Below, in pieces: positions 6,097-13,178 of a stretch of DNA of 13,635 nt (position 1 is the stretch's first letter; each line of letters starts with the position of its first letter). Below the pieces are notes generated by a model. It was given only the letters and a program-made list of their open reading frames with translations. It ran no database searches and was not told the DNA's origin. Made by a program: the position numbers and the translations under genes. Origin of the DNA: PBB1 sp031390425 (GTDB lineage Bacteria > Pseudomonadota > Gammaproteobacteria > Burkholderiales > Burkholderiaceae_C). Where the stretch lies: NCBI GenBank assembly GCA_031390425.1, contig JANMTL010000069.1:1-13635 (forward strand). Reading direction: 5' to 3'.

Positions 6097-7053
6097 ATGT
6101 CGATCCAGTACGACATCACGCACACCACGGTCTACCGCTACAAGGAGCCGGTGAGCTTCGGCGAGCACCGCGTGATGTTCCGACCGCGCGACAGCCACGA
6201 TTTGCGCGTGCTCGCGACCGACCTGCGGGTCAGCCCGGAAGCCATCGTGCGGATGATCCAGGACCCGCACTCCAACTCGGTGGCGCTGGTGCAGCCGCTC
6301 ACCTCGGCGCTCGAGTTGCGCATCGTCTGCTCGTTCACCATCGAGCATGCACACACCAACAACCTGGAACTGCCGGTGTCGAAGGCGGGCGAGTTTTTTC
6401 CGTTCGCGTACAGCCCCGACGAGCGCTTCGACCTCGAGATGTACCTGCGTCCGCATCACGAAGACCCGCAGGGCGAGTTGATGGCCTGGGCGCGCCAGTT
6501 CATCCGCACCGACGGCCCGACCCGCACGCGCGACATGCTGGTCGCGATGAACGAGCACATCCGCAACCGCGTGGTCTACCGCAGCCGCGAGGAAGAAGGC
6601 ACGCAGACGCCGTTGGTCACGCTGCGGCTGGCCAGCGGCACCTGCCGTGACTTCTCGCTGCTGATGATGGAAGCGGCGCGTCGGCTGGGCGTGGCGACCC
6701 GCTTCGTGTCGGGCTACCTGTACGACCCGGCGCTCGACACCGAGGCAACGGCCGAAGCCTCCGAGACGCCCGGCATCACCCAGGGCGCAGGCAGCACGCA
6801 CGCCTGGCTGCAGGCCTACCTGCCGGGCGCCGGCTGGGTGCCGTTCGATCCGACCAACAACCTGCTCGGCGGCAACCAATTGATCCGCGTCGGCGTCGCC
6901 CGCGACCCGGATCAGGCGGCTCCGGTGTCGGGCAGTTGGTACGGCGCGGCCGATGCGTACCTGGGCATGGAGGCGTCGGTGCTGGTGCGCCGCGTCGAGT
7001 CCGCTGGCTGGCAGCGCGAGGTTCCGATCGATGCCGCCTTGCTCGACGTGTAG
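6097..7053 (+). CDS. Transglutaminase-like family protein with N-terminal beta domain
   Basis: A 318-residue protein of the bacterial transglutaminase-like type, which has a papain-like fold and is usually a predicted cysteine protease or amidase. Residues 1-90 match the N-terminal beta domain common in this group (YDITHTTVYRYKEPV, then VMFRPRD). The catalytic triad can be read as Cys183 in SGTCRDFS, His235 in STHAWLQAYLPGAGW and Asp251 in FDPTNN. There is no signal peptide, so it is probably cytoplasmic. In many proteobacteria such genes lie beside circularly permuted ATP-grasp and alpha-E genes; neither partner is here, so its substrate is unknown. It follows the FKBP gene by 24 bases and may share its transcript. 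Confidence 0.88.
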   Translation: MSIQYDITHTTVYRYKEPVSFGEHRVMFRPRDSHDLRVLATDLRVSPEAIVRMIQDPHSNSVALVQPLTSALELRIVCSFTIEHAHTNNLELPVSKAGEFFPFAYSPDERFDLEMYLRPHHEDPQGELMAWARQFIRTDGPTRTRDMLVAMNEHIRNRVVYRSREEEGTQTPLVTLRLASGTCRDFSLLMMEAARRLGVATRFVSGYLYDPALDTEATAEASETPGITQGAGSTHAWLQAYLPGAGWVPFDPTNNLLGGNQLIRVGVARDPDQAAPVSGSWYGAADAYLGMEASVLVRRVESAGWQREVPIDAALLDV

Positions 7054-7076
7054 GAATCATCTGACGGGCACTGCGT

Positions 7077-7094
7077 GGTTTTGACGGCAAAACC
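7077..7094. other. Perfect short hairpin downstream of the transglutaminase-like gene
   Basis: GGTTTTG (7077-7083), loop ACGG, CAAAACC (7088-7094): a seven-base-pair stem with a tetraloop, 23 bases after the stop at 7053. No T-run follows, so terminator function is only possible. The rest of the gap (to 7215) includes an A+T-rich stretch at about 7112-7165 that breaks the local coding composition and probably holds the promoter of the receiver gene, but no clear -35/-10 pair could be fixed. Confidence 0.35.
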
Positions 7095-7215
7095 CCCGAC
7101 GGCGGGCGGCGAAAATAAAGCTAGATTCCACACACAAATTTCGTTGTGGCTTTTGCTTACTCCCTTCTGCAACACACTGCACCCGTACCCGCACCCTCAT
7201 CGCCACGCCGCACGC

Positions 7216-7626
7216 ATGGGACACTTGAAAACCTACATCGTCGAAGACAGCCCGGTCATCCGCGAAAACCTGATCGCTGCGCTGGAGGAGTTGGTGAGCG
7301 TGGACATCGTCGGCACCGCTGCCGACGAGAACACCGCGGTGCAGTGGCTGTCGACCAACACCAACGCCTGCGATCTGATGATCGTCGACGTGTTCCTGGC
7401 CCAGGGCTCCGGGCTCGGTGTGCTGAAGGCGGCACGCCAGCACGAGAAGCCGACCAAGCTGGTGGTGCTCAGCAACTACGCCACCTCCGACATGCGGCGC
7501 AAGTGCATCGAACTCGGTGCCGACCGGGTGTTCGACAAGTCCAACGAAATCGATGCCTTGATGGCTTATTGCATGCGCCTGTCGACGGGCGATTCGGGCA
7601 ACAGCAGCTTCAGTGCCCTGTCCTGA
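7216..7626 (+). CDS. Single-domain (receiver-only) response regulator
   Basis: A 136-residue protein that is a receiver domain alone, with no output domain. Key residues are visible: acidic pair Glu10-Asp11 (YIVEDSP), phospho-acceptor Asp58 (LMIVDVF), Ser86 (VVLSNY) and Lys108 (VFDKSNE). Such proteins relay phosphate or bind a partner such as a kinase or enzyme. The ATG at 7216 is used because it starts the domain. The frame stays open back to 7075, but that extension is A+T-rich and low in domain-like sequence; no good ribosome site precedes 7216. It converges on the NarL-type regulator and lies close to the CHASE3 kinase, so a shared phosphorelay is likely, though inferred. Confidence 0.85.
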   Translation: MGHLKTYIVEDSPVIRENLIAALEELVSVDIVGTAADENTAVQWLSTNTNACDLMIVDVFLAQGSGLGVLKAARQHEKPTKLVVLSNYATSDMRRKCIELGADRVFDKSNEIDALMAYCMRLSTGDSGNSSFSALS

Positions 7627-7635
7627 ACGGACACA

Positions 7636-7653
7636 CACTGGCGCATGCCAGTG
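7636..7653. terminator. Hairpin between convergent regulator genes
   Basis: CACTGGC (7636-7642), loop GCAT, GCCAGTG (7647-7653): a perfect seven-base-pair stem that nearly fills the 30-base gap between the receiver gene (ends 7626) and the convergent regulator (ends 7657). Placement suggests a shared two-way terminator. There is no strong T-run on either side, so termination may be weak or Rho-assisted. Confidence 0.5.
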
Positions 7654-7656
7654 GTT

Positions 7657-8289
7657 CTACTGAATCAAGCCCGCCTTCAGCGCGTAGTACGTCAGGTCGC
7701 TGTTCGATTCGAGCTTCATCTTTTCCATCACGCGGGTGCGGTAGGTGCTCACCGTCTTCACGCTCAAGGACATGCTGATGGCCATGGTGCCGATGGCTTC
7801 GCCCTTCGCCAGCCTCAGAAAGACCTGCAGTTCGCGTTCGGAAAGCAACTCATGAGGCATCTTCTCGCCGCCGCCCGCCAGCCCGTCGGCCAGCAACTCG
7901 GCCACGCCCGAGGTGATGTACTTGCGACCGCGAAACACAGTGCGGATCGCCTTGGCGATTTCCTCGGGGTCGCAGTCCTTGTTGAGGTAGCCGGCAGCCC
8001 CCTGCTTGAGCATCGTCGTCGCGTAGTGCTGTTCAGGAAACCCGCTCAAGATCAGCACCGGCAAGTCGGGCGCGCGTGCCTTGATGGCGGCCAGCACCTC
8101 GACGCCGCTTTGGTCGGGCATCGACAGGTCGACCAGCATCACATCGACGCCCCCGGCGCGCACGATGTCGAGCGCATCGCGCCCGTTCGAAGCTTCGGCC
8201 ACGACGGTGAGGCCGATCTCTTCGGACAGGAATTGGCGCAGCCCGGTGCGCACGATGGCGTGGTCGTCGACGATGGCAACACGAATCAT
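7657..8289 (-). CDS. NarL/FixJ-family response regulator with LuxR-type HTH
   Basis: A 210-residue two-domain transcription regulator. The receiver domain has Asp8-Asp9 (IVDDH), phospho-acceptor Asp54 (MLVDLSMPD), Ser82 (ILSGF) and Lys104 (YLNKD). The LuxR-type helix-turn-helix occupies about residues 147-210, with LSERELQVFLRLAKG then IAISMSLS-like recognition sequence (AISMSLSVKTVSTYR) and family-typical VMEKMKLES. The start MIRVAIVDDH at 8289 is chosen because it begins the domain; a longer frame reaching 8409 would overlap the divergent kinase. It is divergent from the CHASE3 histidine kinase with a 50-base gap, so the two promoters must lie close together or inside the kinase gene. HisKA_3-type kinases normally pair with NarL-type regulators, so the kinase is its likely partner. 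Confidence 0.93.
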   Translation of the reverse strand: MIRVAIVDDHAIVRTGLRQFLSEEIGLTVVAEASNGRDALDIVRAGGVDVMLVDLSMPDQSGVEVLAAIKARAPDLPVLILSGFPEQHYATTMLKQGAAGYLNKDCDPEEIAKAIRTVFRGRKYITSGVAELLADGLAGGGEKMPHELLSERELQVFLRLAKGEAIGTMAISMSLSVKTVSTYRTRVMEKMKLESNSDLTYYALKAGLIQ

Positions 8290-8339
8290 GGTCACTGGCA
8301 ACGCTCCGGAGAAATGAGTAGACAGTTTAGGGGTGCGCG

Positions 8340-9692
8340 ATGTGGCTGACGATGGTGAGACGTTTCGGAGCCAGCGCGATTGCGTTTCCGATGGCCTGCA
8401 TTGCCGCATTGTCGTTGTTGGTCATCAGCGAATCATCGTACCGCCGGGCCTCGAGCACCCTCACCGTGATCGGCGACATGGCAGCCGCTCGCGTCGACAT
8501 CCAATCGGTGTGGCGCAGCGTGATCGATGCGGAGACCGGGCAACGGGGCTACTTGCTGACCGGACGCCAGGAGTATCTCAAGCCGTACAACGAATCGCGC
8601 CAGCGCATCGACGTGGCGCTGCAATCGCTGACGCGGTACTACCAGCACTACCCCGACGGAGCAGCACTGGCAGATCGCTTGTCCGAGGTGTGCAAACAAA
8701 AGTTATCCGAGCTGGCCACGACGATCAGCCTTCACGATGAAGGCAAGTCTGAAGCGTGGCGAGACTTGGTGATGACCAACATCGGCGAAGAGAAAACAGA
8801 AGCCGTTCGGGCGATCTCTGCCGAGCTGTTGGCGTTGGAGTCCAGCCGCGTGCAGACCGGGCGCGACGGCGTGTTCCGCACCTTGTTGCTGAACCGGATC
8901 GGGGTCGGTCTGATGACGTTGATCAGCCTGCTGTCGCTGTCGATGTACTTCAGGCAGGCGACTGTGTTGTCGCGGGTGCAACAAGAACAAAAGCTGGCCG
9001 TGCAGGTCGAGCGCGATCGCCTCGAAGCCGAGGTGAAACACCGAACGGCGCAGCTCACCGAACTCACCCAGCACTTGCAAACCGCGCGTGAGGACGAGCG
9101 CAGCCGGCTGGCGCGTGAACTGCACGACGAACTCGGCGCCTTGCTGACCGCCGCCAAACTGGACGCCGCGCGCTTGAAGGCACGGCTGGGCACGCTGTCG
9201 CCCGAGGTCGCCGAACGCCTGCTGCACCTGAACAAGCTGCTCAACGACGGCATCGCGCTGAAGCGCCAGATCATCGAGAACCTGCGCCCCTCGTCGCTCA
9301 GCAACCTGGGCCTGGTGGCAGCGCTGGAGATCGTCACCCGCGAGTTCGCTACTGCGTCGGGGCTGCAAGTGCACGCAGACCTGCAGTCGGTGCAGCTCAG
9401 CGCATCGAGCGAATTGACCACCTACCGGCTGGTGCAGGAAGCGCTGACCAACATTGCCAAATACGCGAAAGCCACCGAGGTGTGGGTGGCGCTGTCACGG
9501 CAAGACGCCGCCGCCACGATCTCGGTGCGCGACAACGGCTGCGGCTTCGACACCCAGACCACGCGCCGGGAGGCGCACGGCTTGCTCGGCATGCGCTTTC
9601 GCGTCGAGGCCGAAGGCGGCGTGATGACCTTGTCGAGCGAGCCCGGACGGGGCACGGTCATCGAGGCGCGCCTGCCTGCCATCGCGCCCTGA
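8340..9692 (+). CDS. CHASE3-domain sensor histidine kinase (HisKA_3/NarX-type)
   Basis: A 450-residue inner-membrane kinase. A first membrane helix (about 12-30) and a second (about 183-203) flank a periplasmic helical CHASE3 domain with the family signature VIDAETGQRGYLLTG (61-75). A coiled coil (about 212-250) leads to the HisKA_3 dimerisation domain, with phospho-accepting His262 in ARELHDELG. The ATPase domain follows, with the N box QEALTNIAKYAKA (Asn371), DNGCGFD (398-404) and the G box HGLLGMRFR (413-421). All parts needed for activity are present, in contrast to the KdpD remnant upstream. The ATG at 8340 follows AGGGG (8329-8333); ATG at 8352 is possible. It is divergent from the NarL-type regulator, its probable substrate. 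The signal is unknown; CHASE3 domains have no known general ligand. Confidence 0.93.
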   Translation: MWLTMVRRFGASAIAFPMACIAALSLLVISESSYRRASSTLTVIGDMAAARVDIQSVWRSVIDAETGQRGYLLTGRQEYLKPYNESRQRIDVALQSLTRYYQHYPDGAALADRLSEVCKQKLSELATTISLHDEGKSEAWRDLVMTNIGEEKTEAVRAISAELLALESSRVQTGRDGVFRTLLLNRIGVGLMTLISLLSLSMYFRQATVLSRVQQEQKLAVQVERDRLEAEVKHRTAQLTELTQHLQTAREDERSRLARELHDELGALLTAAKLDAARLKARLGTLSPEVAERLLHLNKLLNDGIALKRQIIENLRPSSLSNLGLVAALEIVTREFATASGLQVHADLQSVQLSASSELTTYRLVQEALTNIAKYAKATEVWVALSRQDAAATISVRDNGCGFDTQTTRREAHGLLGMRFRVEAEGGVMTLSSEPGRGTVIEARLPAIAP

Positions 9693-9708
9693 TCTGCCCC
9701 GTGTGGGC

Positions 9709-9731
9709 CCGGTCCTACACGCGAGGACCGG
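9709..9731 (+). terminator. Possible hairpin after the histidine kinase gene
   Basis: CCGGTCCT (9709-9716), loop ACACGCG, AGGACCGG (9724-9731): an eight-base-pair perfect stem that begins 17 bases after the kinase stop. It lacks a T-run, so intrinsic termination is uncertain. The rest of the gap to 9854 holds no ORF I would support; it probably contains the promoter of the DUF1328 gene, but no consensus site stands out. Confidence 0.45.
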
Positions 9732-9854
9732 CTTGCCTGACGCCCGCTAGGCCGTGCGGACTATCGCTCGCAAACCGGCCCCGCAACACACTGAATTTCT
9801 GCGATGTGTGCAGCTTGCACCACGATGCGTCGCCCGACCTTCAAGGAGATTTTC

Positions 9855-10016
9855 ATGCTGCATTACGCCGTTGTGTTTTTCGTCATTGCGCTGATCGCCG
9901 CGCTGTTCGGCTTCGGTGGTATCGCCGCCAGCGCGGTCGGTATTGCCAAGATCTTGTTCGTCATTTTTCTGGTGCTTGCCATTGGCACCTTCTTACTCGG
10001 CCAGATGAGGAAGTAG
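9855..10016 (+). CDS. DUF1328 small membrane protein (YtjA-like)
   Basis: A 53-residue protein with two hydrophobic helices (about 3-21 and 27-48) joined by FGFGGIAASA, ending GQMRK. This pattern, including LHYAVVFFVIALIAALFGFGG, is the DUF1328 family, which has no settled function and is often expressed under stress or in stationary phase. A strong ribosome site (AAGGAG, 9843-9848) fixes the ATG at 9855. It begins a run of small envelope-type genes that share similar leader sequences. Confidence 0.9.
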   Translation: MLHYAVVFFVIALIAALFGFGGIAASAVGIAKILFVIFLVLAIGTFLLGQMRK

Positions 10017-10064
10017 TCCGCCTCGCTGCCCGCTGCTTTGCTCTAAACCCGTATTTGTCCCCCC

Positions 10065-10156
10065 CCTTCAGGAGTCACACCATGAGAGTCACCATGCCCA
10101 GCCAATTCGTTGAAGGCGCCGCCGCCGGCGCGTCAGATGCCGTCGAACAGATCGAC
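10065..10156 (+). repeat. Tandem duplicated gene start, copy 1
   Basis: The leader and first 25 codons of this gene resemble 10362-10453. Both copies begin CCTTCAGGA exactly 17 bases before ATG, then encode M-x-x-x-MPSQF-x-EGAA-x-GA-x-x-AVE-x-ID. The offset is 297 bases. Similarity spans the untranslated leader, which argues for DNA duplication rather than convergent protein sequence. Confidence 0.7.
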
Positions 10157-10312
10157 GCGCACGAAGAAATCGTGAATCAGCACATCGCCGACGAACAGCA
10201 TGCGCACGAAAAAGCAGCCGGCACCGTCAAGCCGCTCAACGACGCGGAGCAGAAGACGCTGGCCGAATTGCTGCGTCGTGACCGCGACAGCAAGCCGGTC
10301 GCGTCGAAGTAA
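10082..10312 (+). CDS. Small hydrophilic protein sharing its N-terminus with the next gene
   Basis: A 76-residue charged protein with no membrane segment. The first 25 residues match the downstream DUF883-like protein at 17 positions (MPSQF, EGAA, AVE and ID in both), and weaker similarity (ADE then H, A and E) continues to about residue 46. The remainder, ending LRRDRDSKPVASK, is different and lacks the C-terminal membrane anchor. A good ribosome site (AGGAG, 10070-10074) precedes the ATG. It looks like an unanchored paralogue born by tandem duplication. I do not recognise a named family. A homopolymer of eight C at 10059-10066 lies just before it. Confidence 0.72.
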   Translation: MRVTMPSQFVEGAAAGASDAVEQIDAHEEIVNQHIADEQHAHEKAAGTVKPLNDAEQKTLAELLRRDRDSKPVASK

Positions 10313-10361
10313 TCGACTCGGGCCCATTCGGCTATCGCGCCACGGGCTCGTCTCATCCCTA

Positions 10362-10453
10362 CCTTCAGGATCACCATCATGAAAATGTCCATGCCCAGCC
10401 AGTTCATCGAAGGCGCTGCCAATGGCGCCCAAGCCGCCGTCGAAGACATCGAT
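10362..10453 (+). repeat. Tandem duplicated gene start, copy 2
   Basis: Second copy of the leader plus 25-codon unit described at 10065-10156. It starts the DUF883-like gene. The copies have diverged at many third positions, so the duplication is not recent. Confidence 0.7.
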
Positions 10454-10747
10454 CGCGCCGCACAGGAAGCGCACCGCCGCCTCGCAGACGAAACGCACCA
10501 CTTGGCCGAACGCGCCAAGCCGATGATCGACCGTCTGGCGAAGAAGGCCGAGACGCTGGCGCACCGCGGCATCGACAGTGCGCGCGACGGCTCGCAGCAC
10601 CTGCGCGACAAGGCGTCACGTGCGACCGACAGCACCGTGAACTACATCAAGGACGAGCCCGTCAAGTCGATCCTGATAGCTGCGGCCACGGGCGCTGCGC
10701 TGATGGCATTGATCAGCCTGCTCGGCCGGTCACGTCATCACGATTGA
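10379..10747 (+). CDS. DUF883 / ElaB-YqjD-like membrane-anchored protein
   Basis: A 122-residue protein with a long polar helical region (about 20-95, rich in Ala, Glu, Arg and Lys) followed by KDEPVKSILIAAATGAALMA, a single C-terminal membrane helix (about 98-115), and GRSRHHD. This is the YqjD/ElaB/DUF883 layout; in E. coli these tail-anchored inner-membrane proteins bind ribosomes in stationary phase. YqjD is typically followed by YqjE and YqjK, and here too a two-helix membrane protein and a further membrane protein follow. ATG at 10379 is chosen from the leader match with the previous gene; the ribosome site is weak (AGGA, 10367-10370). The start MKMSM allows small alternatives. Confidence 0.83.
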   Translation: MKMSMPSQFIEGAANGAQAAVEDIDRAAQEAHRRLADETHHLAERAKPMIDRLAKKAETLAHRGIDSARDGSQHLRDKASRATDSTVNYIKDEPVKSILIAAATGAALMALISLLGRSRHHD

Positions 10748-10814
10748 TCGGCAGGCCGACTCCGTTCACCCGCGGCGGCATGACCGCACCACCCCTGACT
10801 TCGGAAAGCTGCAT

Positions 10815-11195
10815 GTGATCCACCCGCTGTTCAAACTGATGGCTGCGAATCCCACCGTGCTGACCGACCACGTCGAGGCTTACGCGTCGCTAGCGGCGCA
10901 AGAGTTGAGCGCGGTCGCGACGCAGTGGCAACTGCGGGCCATGAAGACGGGTGTGGCGTTGTGCTGCGCCGCTGTAGCAGCGGTACTGGCCGGTGTGGCA
11001 GTGATGTTGTGGGCGGCGACGCCGGCCGCCGATCTGCACGCCCCGTGGGCGCTGTGGGTTGCGCCCGGATTGCCGGGGCTGGTTGCGGTGTGGTGCTGGT
11101 TCTCTGCACAAGCGAGCGGTGGCGAAGCCGCGTTCGCCGTGCTGCGCCGACAGGTCCGCGAAGACATGGCCCTGATGCGTGAGGTGAAAGCGTGA
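10815..11195 (+). CDS. YqjE-like two-helix membrane protein (phage-holin-family / DUF1469 type)
   Basis: A 126-residue protein with two hydrophobic helices (about 45-68 and 77-98) between a polar N-terminal region and a charged C-terminal helix (RRQVREDMALMREVKA). This matches the DUF1469/YqjE group, often labelled phage holin family without any phage link. The start is GTG at 10815 after GGAAAG (10803-10808); the ATG two bases earlier reads straight into a stop. Its end overlaps the next start (GTGA at 11192-11195). Its place after a DUF883 gene supports a yqjDE-like operon. Function is unknown. Confidence 0.72.
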   Translation: MIHPLFKLMAANPTVLTDHVEAYASLAAQELSAVATQWQLRAMKTGVALCCAAVAAVLAGVAVMLWAATPAADLHAPWALWVAPGLPGLVAVWCWFSAQASGGEAAFAVLRRQVREDMALMREVKA

Positions 11196-11794
11196 CCGTT
11201 CCCACTTCGCCGATCGGCGCTGTCGGCGATGCAGACGCCGGCCCGGTCGATGCAGTCACGCGGCTCGAAATGTCGAGACAGCGCTTGCGCCGACACCTGA
11301 TCGAGTTGAACGGCCACCCGGACGAGCCCGACGCGGGCCCGCCTCGGCCGAACGCGCTGCTCGATTCGCTCAGGTCGATTCCGCTGGTGGGCATGGTGCT
11401 CGATACCGTATCGAGTTGGTGGAAGCAGCACCCGCTGCGCGTGGTGGCGACTCTGGTTGTGGCGTCCGCTGCATCGGCCGCGCGACCGGTGACGCAGCGT
11501 CATCCGACCGTGACCTTGTTCGCCGCGCTCGCCATCGGAGCGCTGGTGATGTGGGCCCGGCCCTGGCGCTTTGTGCTGCTCAGGCGTGCCATCTACGCCG
11601 GCTTGTTGCCGCAGTTGGTGTCGAAGGTGATCGGGTTCATTCCAACCGACGGATGGATGAAAGTTGCCGATTCGATGCTCAATCGCGGCAAAGCGGCCAC
11701 CGCTCCCACGCCAACGGCCACCGCCACTCCGCCGGACGTGGTGCGCAGTTCCCCATCCAGCAGCGAACCCGCAAGGACGTCGCCGCTGCATTAG
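11192..11794 (+). CDS. Hypothetical membrane protein in the yqjK position
   Basis: A 200-residue protein, GTG start overlapping the previous stop. Residues 1-55 are polar (including RLEMSRQRLRRHLIE), 56-80 amphipathic (LRSIPLVGMVLDTVSSWWKQ), and about 84-125 hydrophobic with one break (TLFAALAIGALVMWARPW at the end). A second half has RRAIYAGLLPQLVSKVIGF, and the tail is rich in Thr, Ala, Pro and Ser. The short EMSRQRLRRHL helix recalls the Arg/Gln-rich helix of YqjK proteins, but the match is weak. Coupling to the YqjE-like gene suggests a shared complex. I do not recognise a named family. Confidence 0.7.
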   Translation: MTVPTSPIGAVGDADAGPVDAVTRLEMSRQRLRRHLIELNGHPDEPDAGPPRPNALLDSLRSIPLVGMVLDTVSSWWKQHPLRVVATLVVASAASAARPVTQRHPTVTLFAALAIGALVMWARPWRFVLLRRAIYAGLLPQLVSKVIGFIPTDGWMKVADSMLNRGKAATAPTPTATATPPDVVRSSPSSSEPARTSPLH

Positions 11795-11854
11795 TCGGCA
11801 TCAGTGCCTCTTTGTCGTTCTCGCAAATTTTCTTCAACCCCCAGGAGCTACACC

Positions 11855-12169
11855 ATGTTCACACGCACCACCCTCGCCGCCCTCACCGCTTCCGTCGCCT
11901 TGATGACCATGTCCGGCTGTGCCGTCACACGGGATCAGTCAACGGTCGGCGCGTATATCGACGACACCGCCATCACTACTTCGGTGAAAGCACGCTTCGT
12001 CGACAACAAGGATGTCGATGCATCGGCCATCAGCGTCGAAACGCTCAACGGCACGGTGATGCTGTCCGGTTTCGCAAAAAACGGCGCTGAGAAAACCCGC
12101 GCTGAAGAAATCACACGCGCCGTCAAGGGCGTGAAATCGGTCAAGAACGAGATCGCACTGCGCAACTGA
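11855..12169 (+). CDS. BON-domain lipoprotein (OsmY-like)
   Basis: A 104-residue secreted lipoprotein. The first 21 residues form a signal peptide with lipobox TMSG-Cys22. A single BON domain covers about 35-103, with DDTAITTSVKARFVDNKDVD, the core VETLNGTVMLSGF and the end VKGVKSVKNEIALRN. BON domains bind phospholipid surfaces and OsmY-type proteins are induced by osmotic stress in the periplasm. A strong ribosome site (AGGAG, 11843-11847) fixes the ATG at 11855 rather than the upstream in-frame start at 11804. E. coli OsmY has two BON domains; this protein has one. Confidence 0.92.
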   Translation: MFTRTTLAALTASVALMTMSGCAVTRDQSTVGAYIDDTAITTSVKARFVDNKDVDASAISVETLNGTVMLSGFAKNGAEKTRAEEITRAVKGVKSVKNEIALRN

Positions 12170-12183
12170 TCGGGGCAGGTTCG

Positions 12184-13092
12184 ATGACCGGGGTGCTGGG
12201 CGTCGTCACGAGCGGCGCCCGCACTTTTTGGGCCGCGCTGAATCGATACTTCGACGCCAATGGCATGAGCCAGGGCGCCGCAGTGTCGTTCTACGCGGCT
12301 TTTTCAATGGCGCCGCTGCTGGTCGTGGTGGCCGGCGTCATGGTCTGGCTGCTCGGCAACGACGATGCGCAGCTCGCGCTGCTCGACGCGCTGACCCGAC
12401 TGGTCGGTGAACGTGAAACCAAAACCTTGAGCGATTTGCTGGCGCGTCACGCCAGCACGTCGGCACAAGGCGCGCAGGCGGTTGTCGGATCGTGGCTGGC
12501 GCTCGGCACCACGCTGATCGGCGCCACCGGTGTCTTCGTCGAACTTCGCTCCGCCGTGCAGTCGATGCTGGGCGAACGCGATGGCGCGTTCACGTGGTGG
12601 CGGCTGTTTCAGGTGCGGCTGCTGGCGATCGGCGTCGTGCTGGGCTGCGGCTTCTTGCTGTCGGTCGCGATGGTGGCGCAGACCGCGACCTTGCTGGCCT
12701 TGCAATGGCTGACCAACGAATGGGCCTGGCTGGCGCCGGTGCTGGTCGCTGTGGAGGGACTGTGGTCGTGGGGTGTCATCACCCTCATCTTCGCGCTGAT
12801 GATTCGTTGGCTGCCCAACGCCCGCCTGCCTTGGCGCGACACGCTGATCGGCGGTGCGGTGGCGGCCGCACTGTTCATGGTCGGCCGTTACGGCATCAGT
12901 TTGTACATCGCGACCACCGCGACGCAGTCGGCGCTCGGCGCGGCGGGATCATTCGCGGCGCTGCTGGTGTGGGTTTACTGGTCGAGTCAGATCTTTTTGC
13001 TGGGCGCGGCTTTGGCGGTGGAACTGGGGCGGCGGAATCAAGCGGTGTCCGCACCGAACTTGCCAGCCGTCGGTGAGGTCGCAACCGGCTGA
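12184..13092 (+). CDS. YihY/virulence factor BrkB family inner-membrane protein
   Basis: A 302-residue polytopic protein with about six membrane helices, at roughly 35-60, 100-125, 142-170, 180-205, 215-240 and 250-275. Family features are NGMSQGAAVSFYAAFSMAPL near the first helix, ELRSAVQSMLG after the second, RWLPNARLPWRDTLIGGAVAA, and VWVYWSSQIFLLGAALAVEL at the last. The family was once called ribonuclease BN in error and its function is unsettled; a transport or envelope role is usual. It starts 14 bases after the BON lipoprotein stop, with a plausible ribosome site (GGGGCAGG), so the two are probably co-transcribed. Confidence 0.92.
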   Translation: MTGVLGVVTSGARTFWAALNRYFDANGMSQGAAVSFYAAFSMAPLLVVVAGVMVWLLGNDDAQLALLDALTRLVGERETKTLSDLLARHASTSAQGAQAVVGSWLALGTTLIGATGVFVELRSAVQSMLGERDGAFTWWRLFQVRLLAIGVVLGCGFLLSVAMVAQTATLLALQWLTNEWAWLAPVLVAVEGLWSWGVITLIFALMIRWLPNARLPWRDTLIGGAVAAALFMVGRYGISLYIATTATQSALGAAGSFAALLVWVYWSSQIFLLGAALAVELGRRNQAVSAPNLPAVGEVATG

Positions 13093-13122
13093 GCCGTCGC
13101 GACGGCCGATCGTCAGCACTTA

Positions 13123-13148
13123 AAAAGGCCCGCTTGCGCGGGCCTTTT
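13123..13148. terminator. Strong bidirectional intrinsic terminator
   Basis: AAAAGGCCCGC (13123-13133), loop TTGC, GCGGGCCTTTT (13138-13148): an eleven-base-pair perfect stem with an A-tract on the left and T-tract on the right. It lies between the YihY gene (+) and the convergent helicase gene (-) and can stop transcription from both sides. Confidence 0.93.
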
Positions 13149-13178
13149 CGTCGGCAAGAGCAGCGCTGCGCTGAACGC

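Noticed and set aside
5581..6879. Long minus-strand frame of 432 codons across the FKBP and transglutaminase-like genes
   Set aside because: It is antisense to two clear families, is rich in Arg/His/Gln and shows no domain; a typical shadow in GC-rich DNA.
7075..7215. N-terminal extension of the receiver-only regulator
   Set aside because: The frame is open but A+T-rich and not domain-like, and includes a hairpin; more likely leader and promoter.
7645..8349. Plus-strand frame of 234 codons opposite the NarL-type regulator
   Set aside because: No domain; the minus strand carries a complete receiver and LuxR-type domain.
10059..10066. Run of eight C as a phase-variable tract
   Set aside because: It lies before the ribosome site and outside any frame; too short and without supporting context to claim switching.
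10815..11195. Prophage holin
   Set aside because: The family label 'phage holin' is applied to YqjE-like proteins; no lysin, integrase or other phage gene is nearby.
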